From positions 62,001 to 126,000 of the forward strand of contig NZ_WTUZ01000040.1 in assembly GCF_009882985.1 (NCBI RefSeq): a DNA stretch of 64,000 bases, read 5' to 3'. Origin of the DNA: Paenibacillus silvestris. GTDB lineage: Bacteria > Bacillota > Bacilli > Paenibacillales > NBRC-103111. Positions 45,293 through 52,855 of this stretch are shown piece by piece. A model generated the notes under the pieces. That model made no database searches, was not told the origin of the DNA, and saw only the letters and a program-made list of their open reading frames with translations. Within the stretch, counting starts at the first letter, position 1; the number at the start of each line of letters is the position of its first letter. The position numbers were made by a program, and so were the translations under genes.

Positions 45293-46171
45293 TTACATAC
45301 TGAAACGTTCCCGATATCCGCATTTGCGGCATAATTCTTCCACTACTTCGCGTCTGGAGAAGCCTTCGAACAAACGGTTCGCACGCTCTCCTTCGACAAT
45401 CTCAGAAAATGGCGTGTGGTTAATATTGCCTAAATTAATAACGCCTTCCCCATCGAGACAACAAGGAATGACTGTGCCGTCAACCAGGATACCTGCTTGA
45501 TTTCGCAACGCATGGCAGAAGCCTGGCCCTTCTATTTCTTGTGCCTTCAGATCCGGCCATTGAAACTCATGATCCTGATTCAGATATACGCGTTCTGCAA
45601 GTTTCACACCGCTGCCACGCACAAATTCCTCATCGATTTTGTAATCTAGCTCAAACTCTTTCTCCAGCATTTCCAATACTTCGCGATTCCTCTGCCGTTC
45701 TTGATTTGTTTGGTTATCCATCGTTAGATTCCATAAACGGAAGGAGATAATGACATTGGACTTTGCTACAATTTCCTTGGCAAAACGCAGAACGCTCATC
45801 ACGTATCCTTCTTTATCTTCCGAGCCTTCGTGACCATCAAAGCTGTGCAAAGAAAAATTCATTTGTCGAAGTGCCGGTTTGTCCAGCAGCTTATGCCTGT
45901 TTTTATTAATCAACGTCCCGTTGGTTGTAATATTGACCTTGAACCCTTTCTCATAGCTCAAATCAAGCAGTTCGTCAATCTTGGGATGCAGTAAAGGCTC
46001 TCCTTTGACATGGAGGTAAATATGATCCGTATGCGGCTTGATTTGATCAAGAATATTCGTAAACGTATCTATTTTAATAAAATTAGCTTGCCGCTTCGTT
46101 TGCGGACAAAACGTACAAGCTAGGTTGCATACACTTGTAATCTCAATATAAAACTTTTTAAACTTCTTCAT
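45293..46171 (-). CDS. Radical SAM/SPASM domain protein
   Basis: This 292-aa enzyme has the radical SAM cluster CNLACTFC (about residues 15-22), GEPLLHP, and a C-terminal SPASM-type cysteine set (GFCHALRN, VIPCCLDGEG, ELCRKCGYRERF) that binds auxiliary 4Fe-4S. The size and ILVDGTVIPCCLDGEGVINLGNI block resemble peptide-modifying or unknown-function SPASM proteins. No precursor peptide or transporter is visible beside it, so no RiPP claim is made. It is followed by its own terminator. Confidence 0.88.
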   Translation of the reverse strand: MKKFKKFYIEITSVCNLACTFCPQTKRQANFIKIDTFTNILDQIKPHTDHIYLHVKGEPLLHPKIDELLDLSYEKGFKVNITTNGTLINKNRHKLLDKPALRQMNFSLHSFDGHEGSEDKEGYVMSVLRFAKEIVAKSNVIISFRLWNLTMDNQTNQERQRNREVLEMLEKEFELDYKIDEEFVRGSGVKLAERVYLNQDHEFQWPDLKAQEIEGPGFCHALRNQAGILVDGTVIPCCLDGEGVINLGNINHTPFSEIVEGERANRLFEGFSRREVVEELCRKCGYRERFSM

Positions 46172-46254
46172 GCCATGGCTCCGTTTCTAGCTGCGCTACT
46201 ATGATAATAGCTATTATAACAAGCTGCACTCCTGAAAGAAAGGAATTGAAAGAT

Positions 46255-47055
46255 TTAGAATATCCATTTGACGATCCATCCGATAAAATACGCTGAAGGA
46301 ATAAGAAAAGCTTGTGCCAATAAAGTACCTAGAAAACGGGATGTCATGAGAAGCGCATAAATTTTGCCTAACTGACTCCGCTGCGATTCGTCTTGCAGCG
46401 CTTTATCTGTGATAAGTCCCAACTGTGGATCGATGAAAATCGTGAGCAATATCGTGGCAATCCCATTAATGAGCCCTGATGCTTGGGAAGCCGTAGTCGC
46501 GTACTCAGGTATCAAATGCGCCGCATAGAGGGAAGACAGCACCCCCACTGAATAGAAAGCCGTTACTAGGATATTAATGACCAAAAACCTTTTGGATACT
46601 CCTAAATAGCGGAATTGGCTTAGTTTGAACTTTGGCTTTTTCAAGTAGCTTTTGGTGTTTTTCAACTGTTCGATCTTCACGCTAGAAATAAGCTTAGGAA
46701 TAGAGCCCGCCACTTCGAGACGAGCAATAACCCGTACACTGATGTTGATAAAAGAAGGAAATAACGCAATCGCAATCAGCGTTCCAATGGACGATGCGAA
46801 CAACGTAATTCGCAAGTATCTTTCTAAATCGAAAGTCGGCTGTGCCTTGGCAAAATCCACGAAATTAGCCGTCATAGGCGCTTGAATTAGGTTGGCTGTA
46901 CGAGAAACGAGTACGATGATCCCAACCAGCGAAAGCGCAACAGCCAGCTTGTTCACCTTCACTCCAGCAAAACGCACAGAGTAGGACAATGTTTCTGCGG
47001 TATGAATGATCATCGTTAAAATGAAAACCAGTATGAGCGTATTTGTCATCGTCAT
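46255..47055 (-). CDS. amj: Amj-family lipid II flippase (DUF2837)
   Basis: This 266-aa inner-membrane protein matches the Amj (alternate to MurJ; Bacillus YdaH) family: an N-terminal helix ending in IHTAETLSYSVRFAGVK, then VSRTANLIQAP, and about six helices overall. Amj translocates lipid II across the membrane and can replace MurJ under antibiotic stress. The start at 47055 overlaps the SRPBCC stop as ATGA, so the two are translationally coupled. In Bacillus amj is induced through SigM; no such signal is evident here. Confidence 0.88.
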   Translation of the reverse strand: MTMTNTLILVFILTMIIHTAETLSYSVRFAGVKVNKLAVALSLVGIIVLVSRTANLIQAPMTANFVDFAKAQPTFDLERYLRITLFASSIGTLIAIALFPSFINISVRVIARLEVAGSIPKLISSVKIEQLKNTKSYLKKPKFKLSQFRYLGVSKRFLVINILVTAFYSVGVLSSLYAAHLIPEYATTASQASGLINGIATILLTIFIDPQLGLITDKALQDESQRSQLGKIYALLMTSRFLGTLLAQAFLIPSAYFIGWIVKWIF

Positions 47056-47474
47056 TTGGTCGTTAACTCCATCAACCGGTTCATAACGGCTTCCCAACGT
47101 ACCTTCATTTCTTCTCTGCGTTGCATGCTGTCGAGCTTTTCTTGATGAAAGCTAATGGTTGTGCGGCCAGGAGAAGCGGCTGGCAGCAGCCGAATTTGCA
47201 GAGTTGAAGCTTCTGTCCAGCCAGCAGGCTGCCAAGATAGACGAAGCTGCTCATTCGGTTTAACCACACGAAGAACGCCATGATTCCCTTCCTTCGTACA
47301 AAAGGCATGCCCTTTTTCGAACGCAATGGTAGGCGTCTCCCCTAACCAAAGCTTGCGGCCTTGCGGCGAAATCAGTAGCTCCCATGTTTTCTCTTGGCTT
47401 AAAGTAACCGTTTTTCTAACCCCAATCTGGAAGCCAGCTGCAGCTGTAAGCCCTACGATTCTCTCTGAATTCAT
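47052..47474 (-). CDS. SRPBCC/AHSA1-family protein
   Basis: This 140-aa protein has the START/Bet v 1-like fold of the AHSA1 family: an N-terminal IGVRKTVTLSQEKTWELLISPQGRKLWLGE strand-helix unit, middle strands ending in LRLSWQPAGWTEASTLQIRL, and a C-terminal helix (EEMKVRWEAVMNRLMELTTK). Ligand and function are unknown. I use ATG 47474 after GGGGGAG. Its stop overlaps the amj start, and the HAD gene lies 16 bases upstream, so the three form one operon. Confidence 0.82.
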   Translation of the reverse strand: MNSERIVGLTAAAGFQIGVRKTVTLSQEKTWELLISPQGRKLWLGETPTIAFEKGHAFCTKEGNHGVLRVVKPNEQLRLSWQPAGWTEASTLQIRLLPAASPGRTTISFHQEKLDSMQRREEMKVRWEAVMNRLMELTTK

Positions 47475-47490
47475 GAACTCTCCCCCTTCG

Positions 47491-48162
47491 CTATTCCGAT
47501 CCAGCTCCAAGCTTTTCCAAGTAATCCTTCAGGTCCATCAAATCCCTAATCGTGTAATCTCGCTCAAAATCACCTTCAAAATGGACGTCTTCCTTCCAGA
47601 TTCCCTTCATTCCCACACTGCGGCTAGCCCAAACATCATTGTGCGGATGATCACCGACATAGGCTGCCTCACTAGGCTGTACTCCCAATCTATCTAATGC
47701 TCTATGAAAAATCGCTGGTTCCGGCTTGCGCAGCCCCTCTATTTCGGAAACAAGAATCGCATCAAAATAAGTCATGATCCCTAGTGCTTCTGTATTTTTT
47801 GTCTGAAAGGCTCCATACCCATTGGTAATTAGGCCAAGCTTAAACCCGCTTTGTTTCAAATAGGTCAAAAGTTCATGCAGATTGGGAAACCCCACACAGT
47901 GTGCACGGAATTGCTCCATGTAATCTTCTAACAAGTCCTCCCATTGCAAGACTAGCTCGAATTCAAGTTTGAGCTGCTGATACACCTTGTCTTTCCAAAC
48001 GTAGCCTCTTTGATCCAGAGTGATAAACCTGTTCACGTACTCGTTTTTATCGATGTGATGAAGCTCAGGCAACCGCTCGTGCTGATGTTCAACAAAGGCT
48101 TTCAGAGATGTCATCCGGTCCAGCAACGTACCATCCAGATCAAATATAATTGCTTTGAACAT
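47491..48162 (-). CDS. HAD-superfamily hydrolase
   Basis: This 223-aa phosphatase-like protein has motif I FDLDGTLLDR (nucleophile Asp near residue 9), motif II LITNG, motif III Lys in RKPEPAIF and motif IV GDHPHND, with a four-helix cap between motifs I and II. That pattern fits the haloacid dehalogenase/phosphoglycolate phosphatase subgroup. The substrate is unknown. The ATG at 48162 is 11 bases after AAAGGAG; a GTG/ATG four residues upstream cannot be excluded. It heads the HAD-SRPBCC-amj operon. Confidence 0.88.
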   Translation of the reverse strand: MFKAIIFDLDGTLLDRMTSLKAFVEHQHERLPELHHIDKNEYVNRFITLDQRGYVWKDKVYQQLKLEFELVLQWEDLLEDYMEQFRAHCVGFPNLHELLTYLKQSGFKLGLITNGYGAFQTKNTEALGIMTYFDAILVSEIEGLRKPEPAIFHRALDRLGVQPSEAAYVGDHPHNDVWASRSVGMKGIWKEDVHFEGDFERDYTIRDLMDLKDYLEKLGAGSE

Positions 48163-48324
48163 GGGAGCCATCACTCCTTTCTAGCTAAAATAAAGATTTC
48201 GGGTAGTGGAGCGCTCCGCTCCAATCCTCAAAATTGAACCCCTTAAAATCAAATATTCGTGTATCTACCAGTATTTCCCTCTAAAATATTCAAAAAATAA
48301 TGAAAAATCGCCCTCGCTATTTCG

Positions 48325-48505
48325 ATGAGAACTCTAGGCCGTTATTTTGCTGAGAAGGCATATTCTCCATGAGCAAGGGGAACTCCAGGCCGTTATTTTG
48401 CGGATTTCAGTCGAAAATCGTACTCTGTTGGTGGAATAAGACCCTCTAGTTCCGCTCAAAGTGGAAACAACCCGGTTTCCTATGAATTAGGGACTCCAGT
48501 TCCCT
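48325..48505 (-). repeat. Four-unit spaced palindrome array (GGAACT type, copy 2, inverted)
   Basis: Units AACTCTAGGCC, AACTCCAGGCC, ACCCTCTAGTT and GACTCCAGTTC are centred at about 48335, 48386, 48446 and 48497 (steps 51, 60, 51). The first two are followed by the same CGTTATTTTGC. Its reverse complement aligns with 17175-17302. No gene is seen in 48175-48510. Confidence 0.85.
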
Positions 48506-48510
48506 TTAGC

Positions 48511-48538
48511 AAAAAAAGAGAGCCTAATGGCTCCCTTT
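48511..48538 (-). terminator. Rho-independent terminator after the ABC exporter operon
   Basis: GGGAGCC pairs with GGCTCTC over ATTA, followed on the minus strand by seven T residues, directly next to the stop codon at 48539. Confidence 0.88.
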
Positions 48539-50338
48539 TCATTCTTCGCTTGATTGCCGCTCATCGCCGTACCAAAGTTCACGGAACGTCGCGCTTCGCT
48601 GCAGCAGTTCCTCGGAAGTACCTTCGGCTTCGATGCGCCCCTCCTTCATCACAATGATGTGATCGGCACGCATCAGCGCCGTTTTGCGGTGCGAGACGAC
48701 CAAGCAAGTCGCATCGCTTCGGCGCTGGAACATCCGCTCCCAGAGCTTCTGTTCCGTCTCCACGTCGAGCGCGCTCGACAGGTCGTCGAAGACGTACAGC
48801 TCGGCGTCACGCACGAGCATGCGCGCTGCTGCCGTCCGCTGTGCCTGGCCGCCGGAGAGTTTCACCCCGCGCGGGCCGATGACGGTGTCCAGCCCGCCAG
48901 GCAGCTGCGCGACGTCGTACTCGAGCACCGCCGCGTGCAGCGCCTGCTGCAAGCTATCGTTTTGCTCCGCTTGCCCGAGCAAAATATTGTTGCGCAGCGT
49001 ATCGCTGTACAACCGCGGCACCTGCGCGGTATAAGCACTCCGCGGCGGCGTGAAGAAGGTGCCCGGGTCTTCGACGGGCACTCCGTTCCACGCTATCGTC
49101 CCTTCCCCTTTGGGCAGAAGCCCAAGGAGGGAGCGCACGAGCGTGGTTTTGCCAGAGCCGATCGCTCCCGTTACAACGGTGAACGATCCTCTTTGCAAGC
49201 TGAGGTGAATGTCTGAGATGCCTCTGCCTGTATCCGCATAGGCATAGCTGAGCCCATTCACTTCAAGCCGCTGCAGCGCAGCTTCGCTCCCGAGCGTTGC
49301 ACGCTCGTTCTGCTCCTGGTTCGTTCTGCTCGCGCTAGCGCTGCTTGGCTTCAAATGCAGCGAATTAACCATCGTCAAAACCTTTGCTGATGCACCCTGC
49401 AGAAGAAAGGTTAACCGTTCAAGCGATACGCTCATCTGTTTGAAATACGTAATGAATTTGCCCACATTCGTAATAAATTGCGTCACGAAGGTCAAATAGT
49501 AGACGAACAGCGCGAAGTCCCCGACTGTAAAGGTACCTGCTCTCATTTTGGTAGCAGCTAACAAAAGAATAAGCCCTGTCCCTAAATTCACGGAATTGGA
49601 GAATACGGAATCCAGCAGTTCAGTCATTAAGCGATCCTTGAGCATCGCCTTGCGACGATTGTCGCCAAAACTGCGGAATCGTTCAATGACGCGCTCCTCG
49701 GCTCCCGCCACTTGGATGGCTTGTACGTTACCGAACATTTCGCTGATTTCCCCAGTTACTTTGGAGGTGGCTTCCCTGCTCGCAGCGCGATATTTCTGAA
49801 GGCGAACCGTTGCTAGCTGCGCAGCTGAAATGACAAGCACAATTGGCAGAAACACAAGCAGTGTCATTTGAGCATCAATACGAATCAGAATATAACCGGA
49901 CACGAGTGCAAAACAAGTCATGCCAAATACATCGACAGACCAGCTAGCCGCCTCTTCGGATTGATCCACATCATCCCGGAAATGGCTAATCGCTTCCCCT
50001 GGAGATACGGGAATGGCCTGTGCACCTGGCTGTTTTAAGACATGCTCAAGCAAGTTCCTTCTGAGCAGCATCCCCATCCGAAAGCGGAAATGAACATCGG
50101 TGATGAACCCGATAACAATGAGGCAAATTCGCCCCAAAGCGGCAGCAATGAGCAGAGCGATCAAACCCCAGACGCCATAACCAAGCGTGGAATTCACCGT
50201 CAGAGAGTCAAAAAATTGTTTCGTAATCAAGCCTGGCGCGATCGGTGCCAAGTAAATAATTGTCCAAGCAACCGCATTAGTAAAATAACGCAAAGGACGG
50301 TACATAATTAGCCGCCACAGATAGTGGAACGTTGTCAT
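48539..50338 (-). CDS. ABC exporter half-transporter (ATPase-permease fusion), second subunit
   Basis: This 599-aa protein has a six-helix exporter domain (about residues 15-310) and a nucleotide-binding domain with Walker A GAIGSGKTT, signature LSGGQAQR, Walker B LYVFDDLSSALD and H-loop His in VVSHRK. The Walker B motif ends in D where most have E, so one ATP site of the pair is probably degenerate, as in heterodimeric exporters. Its start overlaps the partner's stop as ATGA. The ATPase half (about 48600-49200) is far more GC-rich than the membrane half. The substrate is unknown (drug, lipid or peptide). Confidence 0.92.
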   Translation of the reverse strand: MTTFHYLWRLIMYRPLRYFTNAVAWTIIYLAPIAPGLITKQFFDSLTVNSTLGYGVWGLIALLIAAALGRICLIVIGFITDVHFRFRMGMLLRRNLLEHVLKQPGAQAIPVSPGEAISHFRDDVDQSEEAASWSVDVFGMTCFALVSGYILIRIDAQMTLLVFLPIVLVISAAQLATVRLQKYRAASREATSKVTGEISEMFGNVQAIQVAGAEERVIERFRSFGDNRRKAMLKDRLMTELLDSVFSNSVNLGTGLILLLAATKMRAGTFTVGDFALFVYYLTFVTQFITNVGKFITYFKQMSVSLERLTFLLQGASAKVLTMVNSLHLKPSSASASRTNQEQNERATLGSEAALQRLEVNGLSYAYADTGRGISDIHLSLQRGSFTVVTGAIGSGKTTLVRSLLGLLPKGEGTIAWNGVPVEDPGTFFTPPRSAYTAQVPRLYSDTLRNNILLGQAEQNDSLQQALHAAVLEYDVAQLPGGLDTVIGPRGVKLSGGQAQRTAAARMLVRDAELYVFDDLSSALDVETEQKLWERMFQRRSDATCLVVSHRKTALMRADHIIVMKEGRIEAEGTSEELLQRSATFRELWYGDERQSSEE

Positions 50339-52098
50339 ACCAATACCTCCTCAAGCCCGGTGGCAAGTAATTGGCTGAATCTAGAATTGGGGTCTGCGGC
50401 TAACTGCTCTCTTCTACCTGTTTCCATCACATGACCATTATCCAAAATAAGAATATGGTCTGCACGCTGTACGGTAGCTAATCGGTGCGCGATCATGATA
50501 CAGGATCGTTCGGTCAACAGTTTGGAAACAGCTTTCTCGATGCGCTGTTCTGTCAACGGGTCTAGCCGTGAGGAGGCTTCATCCATAATAACAAGTCCTG
50601 GTTTCGTTAAAAACACCCGTGCGAACGCAAGCAATTGCGCTTCGCCTGCCGATAAACTGCCTCCACCCGAGGCCAGCATGGAATCCAGCCCTTCAGGCAT
50701 TGACTCATACCATGAACCGAGTCCAAGCTCAGTAAGCACATCGATAATTTCTTTATCCGTAATAGCGTTGTCATAAAAGGTCAAATTATCGCGAATTGTT
50801 CCTTGCATAATTTCGATATTTTGCGTTACCAGCGCCACATGCTTGCGCAGTTCCGCCAATGTGCAATCGCGTATATCGGTCCCTCCTAGTGCAATTGTGC
50901 CACTTTGCGGATCATAAAATCGCAGCAAAAGTCTTGCCATCGTTGACTTGCCACTGCCCGTTCGCCCAAGCAAGCCTAACACTTCACCTGGCTTCAAGTT
51001 CAACTCTACCCCTTTGAGCGTAGGCTGATCCCCGTCGTAACTGAACGTTACATCACGGAATTCAACTTGAAGTGGTCCTTTTGGCAGCAATGCGCCTGGT
51101 CCATCTTTAATCTCAGATTGTGTAGCAAATAGTTCGCGAATGCGGGAAATACTTGCATCTGCCTTCTGCAAATCCTCCATTTGCGTACGGATTTTCTCAA
51201 TGGGCTTAGCTAGCAGCTCTGTATAAAAGAAAATTAAATACACCGTACCCAGTGAAATGTTCTGGCTGTACCACAGATAAGCACTGATGCCAAAAGCCAA
51301 AGCATTGCCCAATGCAAAAACGAAAATCGACATATTCCACATTGCGCAGAAGCCTAGAAAGGCTTTGACTCGCAGCGGCAGCATTTTTCTTAGCATTGTA
51401 TAGAAGCGATTCATGACGAATCCTACTGCTCCGTTGGCGCGGATATCTTCCGTCCCCTCCAGATGCTCACCGATAAAACCATAAAACTCGGCATTCGCCT
51501 GGCGCCAGCCCGCCCACACAGGAACGGCGAATTTACGAATCCACTGAATCATAAAAACAGCAAATATGACGAAAAAAGCCATGCCCGCGCCAATGATCCA
51601 ATTCTCCCGGAATAATAAAACGATAATGCCTGCCATCAAAAGCAGATTGCCGAATAGATGAATAATCATGCTGGAAAAGAAATTCGCAAGCGCATTCACA
51701 TCGCCGTCCACCCGTTCGATTAGCGAACCTGACGTATGCGATTTATGAAAGGACATATCCAGTGATAAGCAATGTGCTGCCAAATCAACGCGTAATTTAT
51801 TCGTTGTTTTCCAGCCGACATTTTCGCTGTAGTATGTCGCTACAACGGAGACTAGCTGCTGCACAAGCGAGAAACCAATGAAGAAAATGGCTGCTGTGAT
51901 GAGCGGCTGCATGGCGCTGCCGGTTTGTGCCTGATCAATAAAATAGCGGATAATTTGCGGATTAACTAGCTGTAGTCCTATAGAAGCGAACAAAAGTAGC
52001 GTTAGTAAAATGAGTGTACCTCTCTGCGGGAACAAATATCGCCTCAATAGCTCAGCGTACTGCCCCATGGAGTTACTCTTTTTGGGTTTCACTTTCAT
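50335..52098 (-). CDS. ABC exporter half-transporter (ATPase-permease fusion), first subunit
   Basis: This 587-aa protein has a six-helix membrane domain and an ATPase domain with Walker A GRTGSGKST, Walker B LVIMDEASSRLD (with catalytic Glu) and H-loop His in MIAHRLATV. The signature motif is LSAGEAQ, a substitution in the usual LSGGQ. It forms a heterodimer with the translationally coupled second subunit, as in BmrCD-like multidrug exporters. I use ATG 52098, ten bases after GGAGG. The 720-bp leader region contains tandem repeats, a palindrome array and an orphan terminator. Confidence 0.92.
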   Translation of the reverse strand: MKVKPKKSNSMGQYAELLRRYLFPQRGTLILLTLLLFASIGLQLVNPQIIRYFIDQAQTGSAMQPLITAAIFFIGFSLVQQLVSVVATYYSENVGWKTTNKLRVDLAAHCLSLDMSFHKSHTSGSLIERVDGDVNALANFFSSMIIHLFGNLLLMAGIIVLLFRENWIIGAGMAFFVIFAVFMIQWIRKFAVPVWAGWRQANAEFYGFIGEHLEGTEDIRANGAVGFVMNRFYTMLRKMLPLRVKAFLGFCAMWNMSIFVFALGNALAFGISAYLWYSQNISLGTVYLIFFYTELLAKPIEKIRTQMEDLQKADASISRIRELFATQSEIKDGPGALLPKGPLQVEFRDVTFSYDGDQPTLKGVELNLKPGEVLGLLGRTGSGKSTMARLLLRFYDPQSGTIALGGTDIRDCTLAELRKHVALVTQNIEIMQGTIRDNLTFYDNAITDKEIIDVLTELGLGSWYESMPEGLDSMLASGGGSLSAGEAQLLAFARVFLTKPGLVIMDEASSRLDPLTEQRIEKAVSKLLTERSCIMIAHRLATVQRADHILILDNGHVMETGRREQLAADPNSRFSQLLATGLEEVLV

Positions 52099-52246
52099 TA
52101 TGTAAGGGCCTCCAGTGATTATTAATGACATTAATCATTCATGTCGTTAAGCATTGTCCTCCTCTTCCAATCGTACATTCAATCATACTAAATTGAGCTG
52201 CAACCGACAACGCACGTTTTCATTTCCACTAACACCGGTTGAGGTG

Positions 52247-52470
52247 GAGTCGAGGAGTGGATAGAGTCGGCGAGAGTTCAGTAGGAGATTGAAGTTGGGT
52301 CGAAGATCAGGGGTCGAAGATCAGGGGTCGAAGATCGGGAGCGAGTCAGCAAGGGAGCAGTTGGATTAGGCCTGGGTTGAGGATCGGGGTCGAGTCACTG
52401 AGAGTTCAGTCCGTTTGGTGCTGGGTCGAAGGTCGGCGACGGGCCACCGAGAGCACAGTCCGATTATTTC
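52247..52470 (-). repeat. Degenerate 49-bp tandem repeat with triplicated 14-mer
   Basis: Successive units begin GAGTCGAGGA (52247), GGGTCGAAGA (52325), GGGTTGAGGA (52374) and GGGTCGAAGG (52423); the last three are each 49 bp long. Between the first and second, GGGTCGAAGATCAG is duplicated exactly (52297 and 52311) so that the 14-mer stands in triplicate. The G-rich strand is the plus strand. It lies in the leader of the ABC exporter operon and directly abuts the palindrome array. Confidence 0.85.
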
Positions 52471-52653
52471 ATTGGATGAATTCCAATGAAAACATTAAGT
52501 TTCGGTCACGATAAGCTAATCTATTGGATGAAATCCAATGATATCAGTTAATCGTGGGGTTATTACGCTAGATTTGGCAGTTCTATTGGATTTCGTCCAA
52601 TGGGACCAGCCCTTTTAGTTCATAAATGACGTTTCCATTGGAAATCATCCAAT
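52471..52653. repeat. Four-unit spaced palindrome array (ATTGGAT type)
   Basis: Four 17-bp palindromes of the form ATTGGAn-nnnnn-TCCAAT begin at 52471, 52523, 52585 and 52637 (steps 52, 62, 52). All four keep the ATTGGA and TCCAAT arms. No coding sequence is present. The array lies between the tandem repeat and an orphan terminator, upstream of pucR and of the exporter operon. Confidence 0.9.
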
Positions 52654-52710
52654 GAGGATACGAGGTCCCCATATCTGTGTAGCTTTTACCAACGCTAACG
52701 TGAAGCTTCT

Positions 52711-52821
52711 CTAACAGAAAAAAACCGCGATTCCTCGCGGTTCCCTCCTACTATAAGAATTATCTCCACAAGTCATTTGACACATTGTATAATAGTAAAA
52801 AATCACCAATACGGCTCTCAT
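52711..52821 (-). CDS. Possible 36-aa leader peptide overlapping a terminator
   Basis: A 36-codon frame starts at ATG 52821, four bases after GAAGG, reads MRAVLVIFYYYTMCQ... and stops just past the terminator hairpin at 52717-52742. It points toward the ABC exporter operon. A translated peptide over an attenuator hairpin would resemble the BmrB leader before BmrCD. It overlaps the 5' end of pucR on the other strand and could be chance; there is no further evidence of expression. Confidence 0.2.
   Translation of the reverse strand: MRAVLVIFYYYTMCQMTCGDNSYSRREPRGIAVFFC
52717..52742 (-). terminator. Orphan minus-strand terminator before the ABC exporter operon
   Basis: AACCGCGA pairs perfectly with TCGCGGTT over GGAA, followed on the minus strand by seven T residues. 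No minus-strand gene ends upstream of it (the neighbour is pucR on the plus strand), so it may end a short leader or antisense RNA. Confidence 0.8.
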
Positions 52822-52855
52822 GTTACCTTCACTAACACATAGGCGGTGGATGATA

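Noticed and set aside
45293-46171. RiPP biosynthesis cluster around the radical SAM/SPASM protein
   Set aside because: No precursor-like small frame, peptidase or exporter is adjacent; the neighbours are a helicase and a flippase operon.
48554-49216. 220-codon plus-strand open frame over the exporter ATPase domain
   Set aside because: Open only because the GC-rich ATPase coding sequence lacks stop codons on the other strand; product is Arg/His-rich with no domain.
52717-52742. T-box riboswitch (ACCGCG near a terminator)
   Set aside because: Only the short ACCGCG string recalls a T-box; there is no specifier stem, no GGUGG element and no aminoacyl-tRNA or amino-acid gene downstream.
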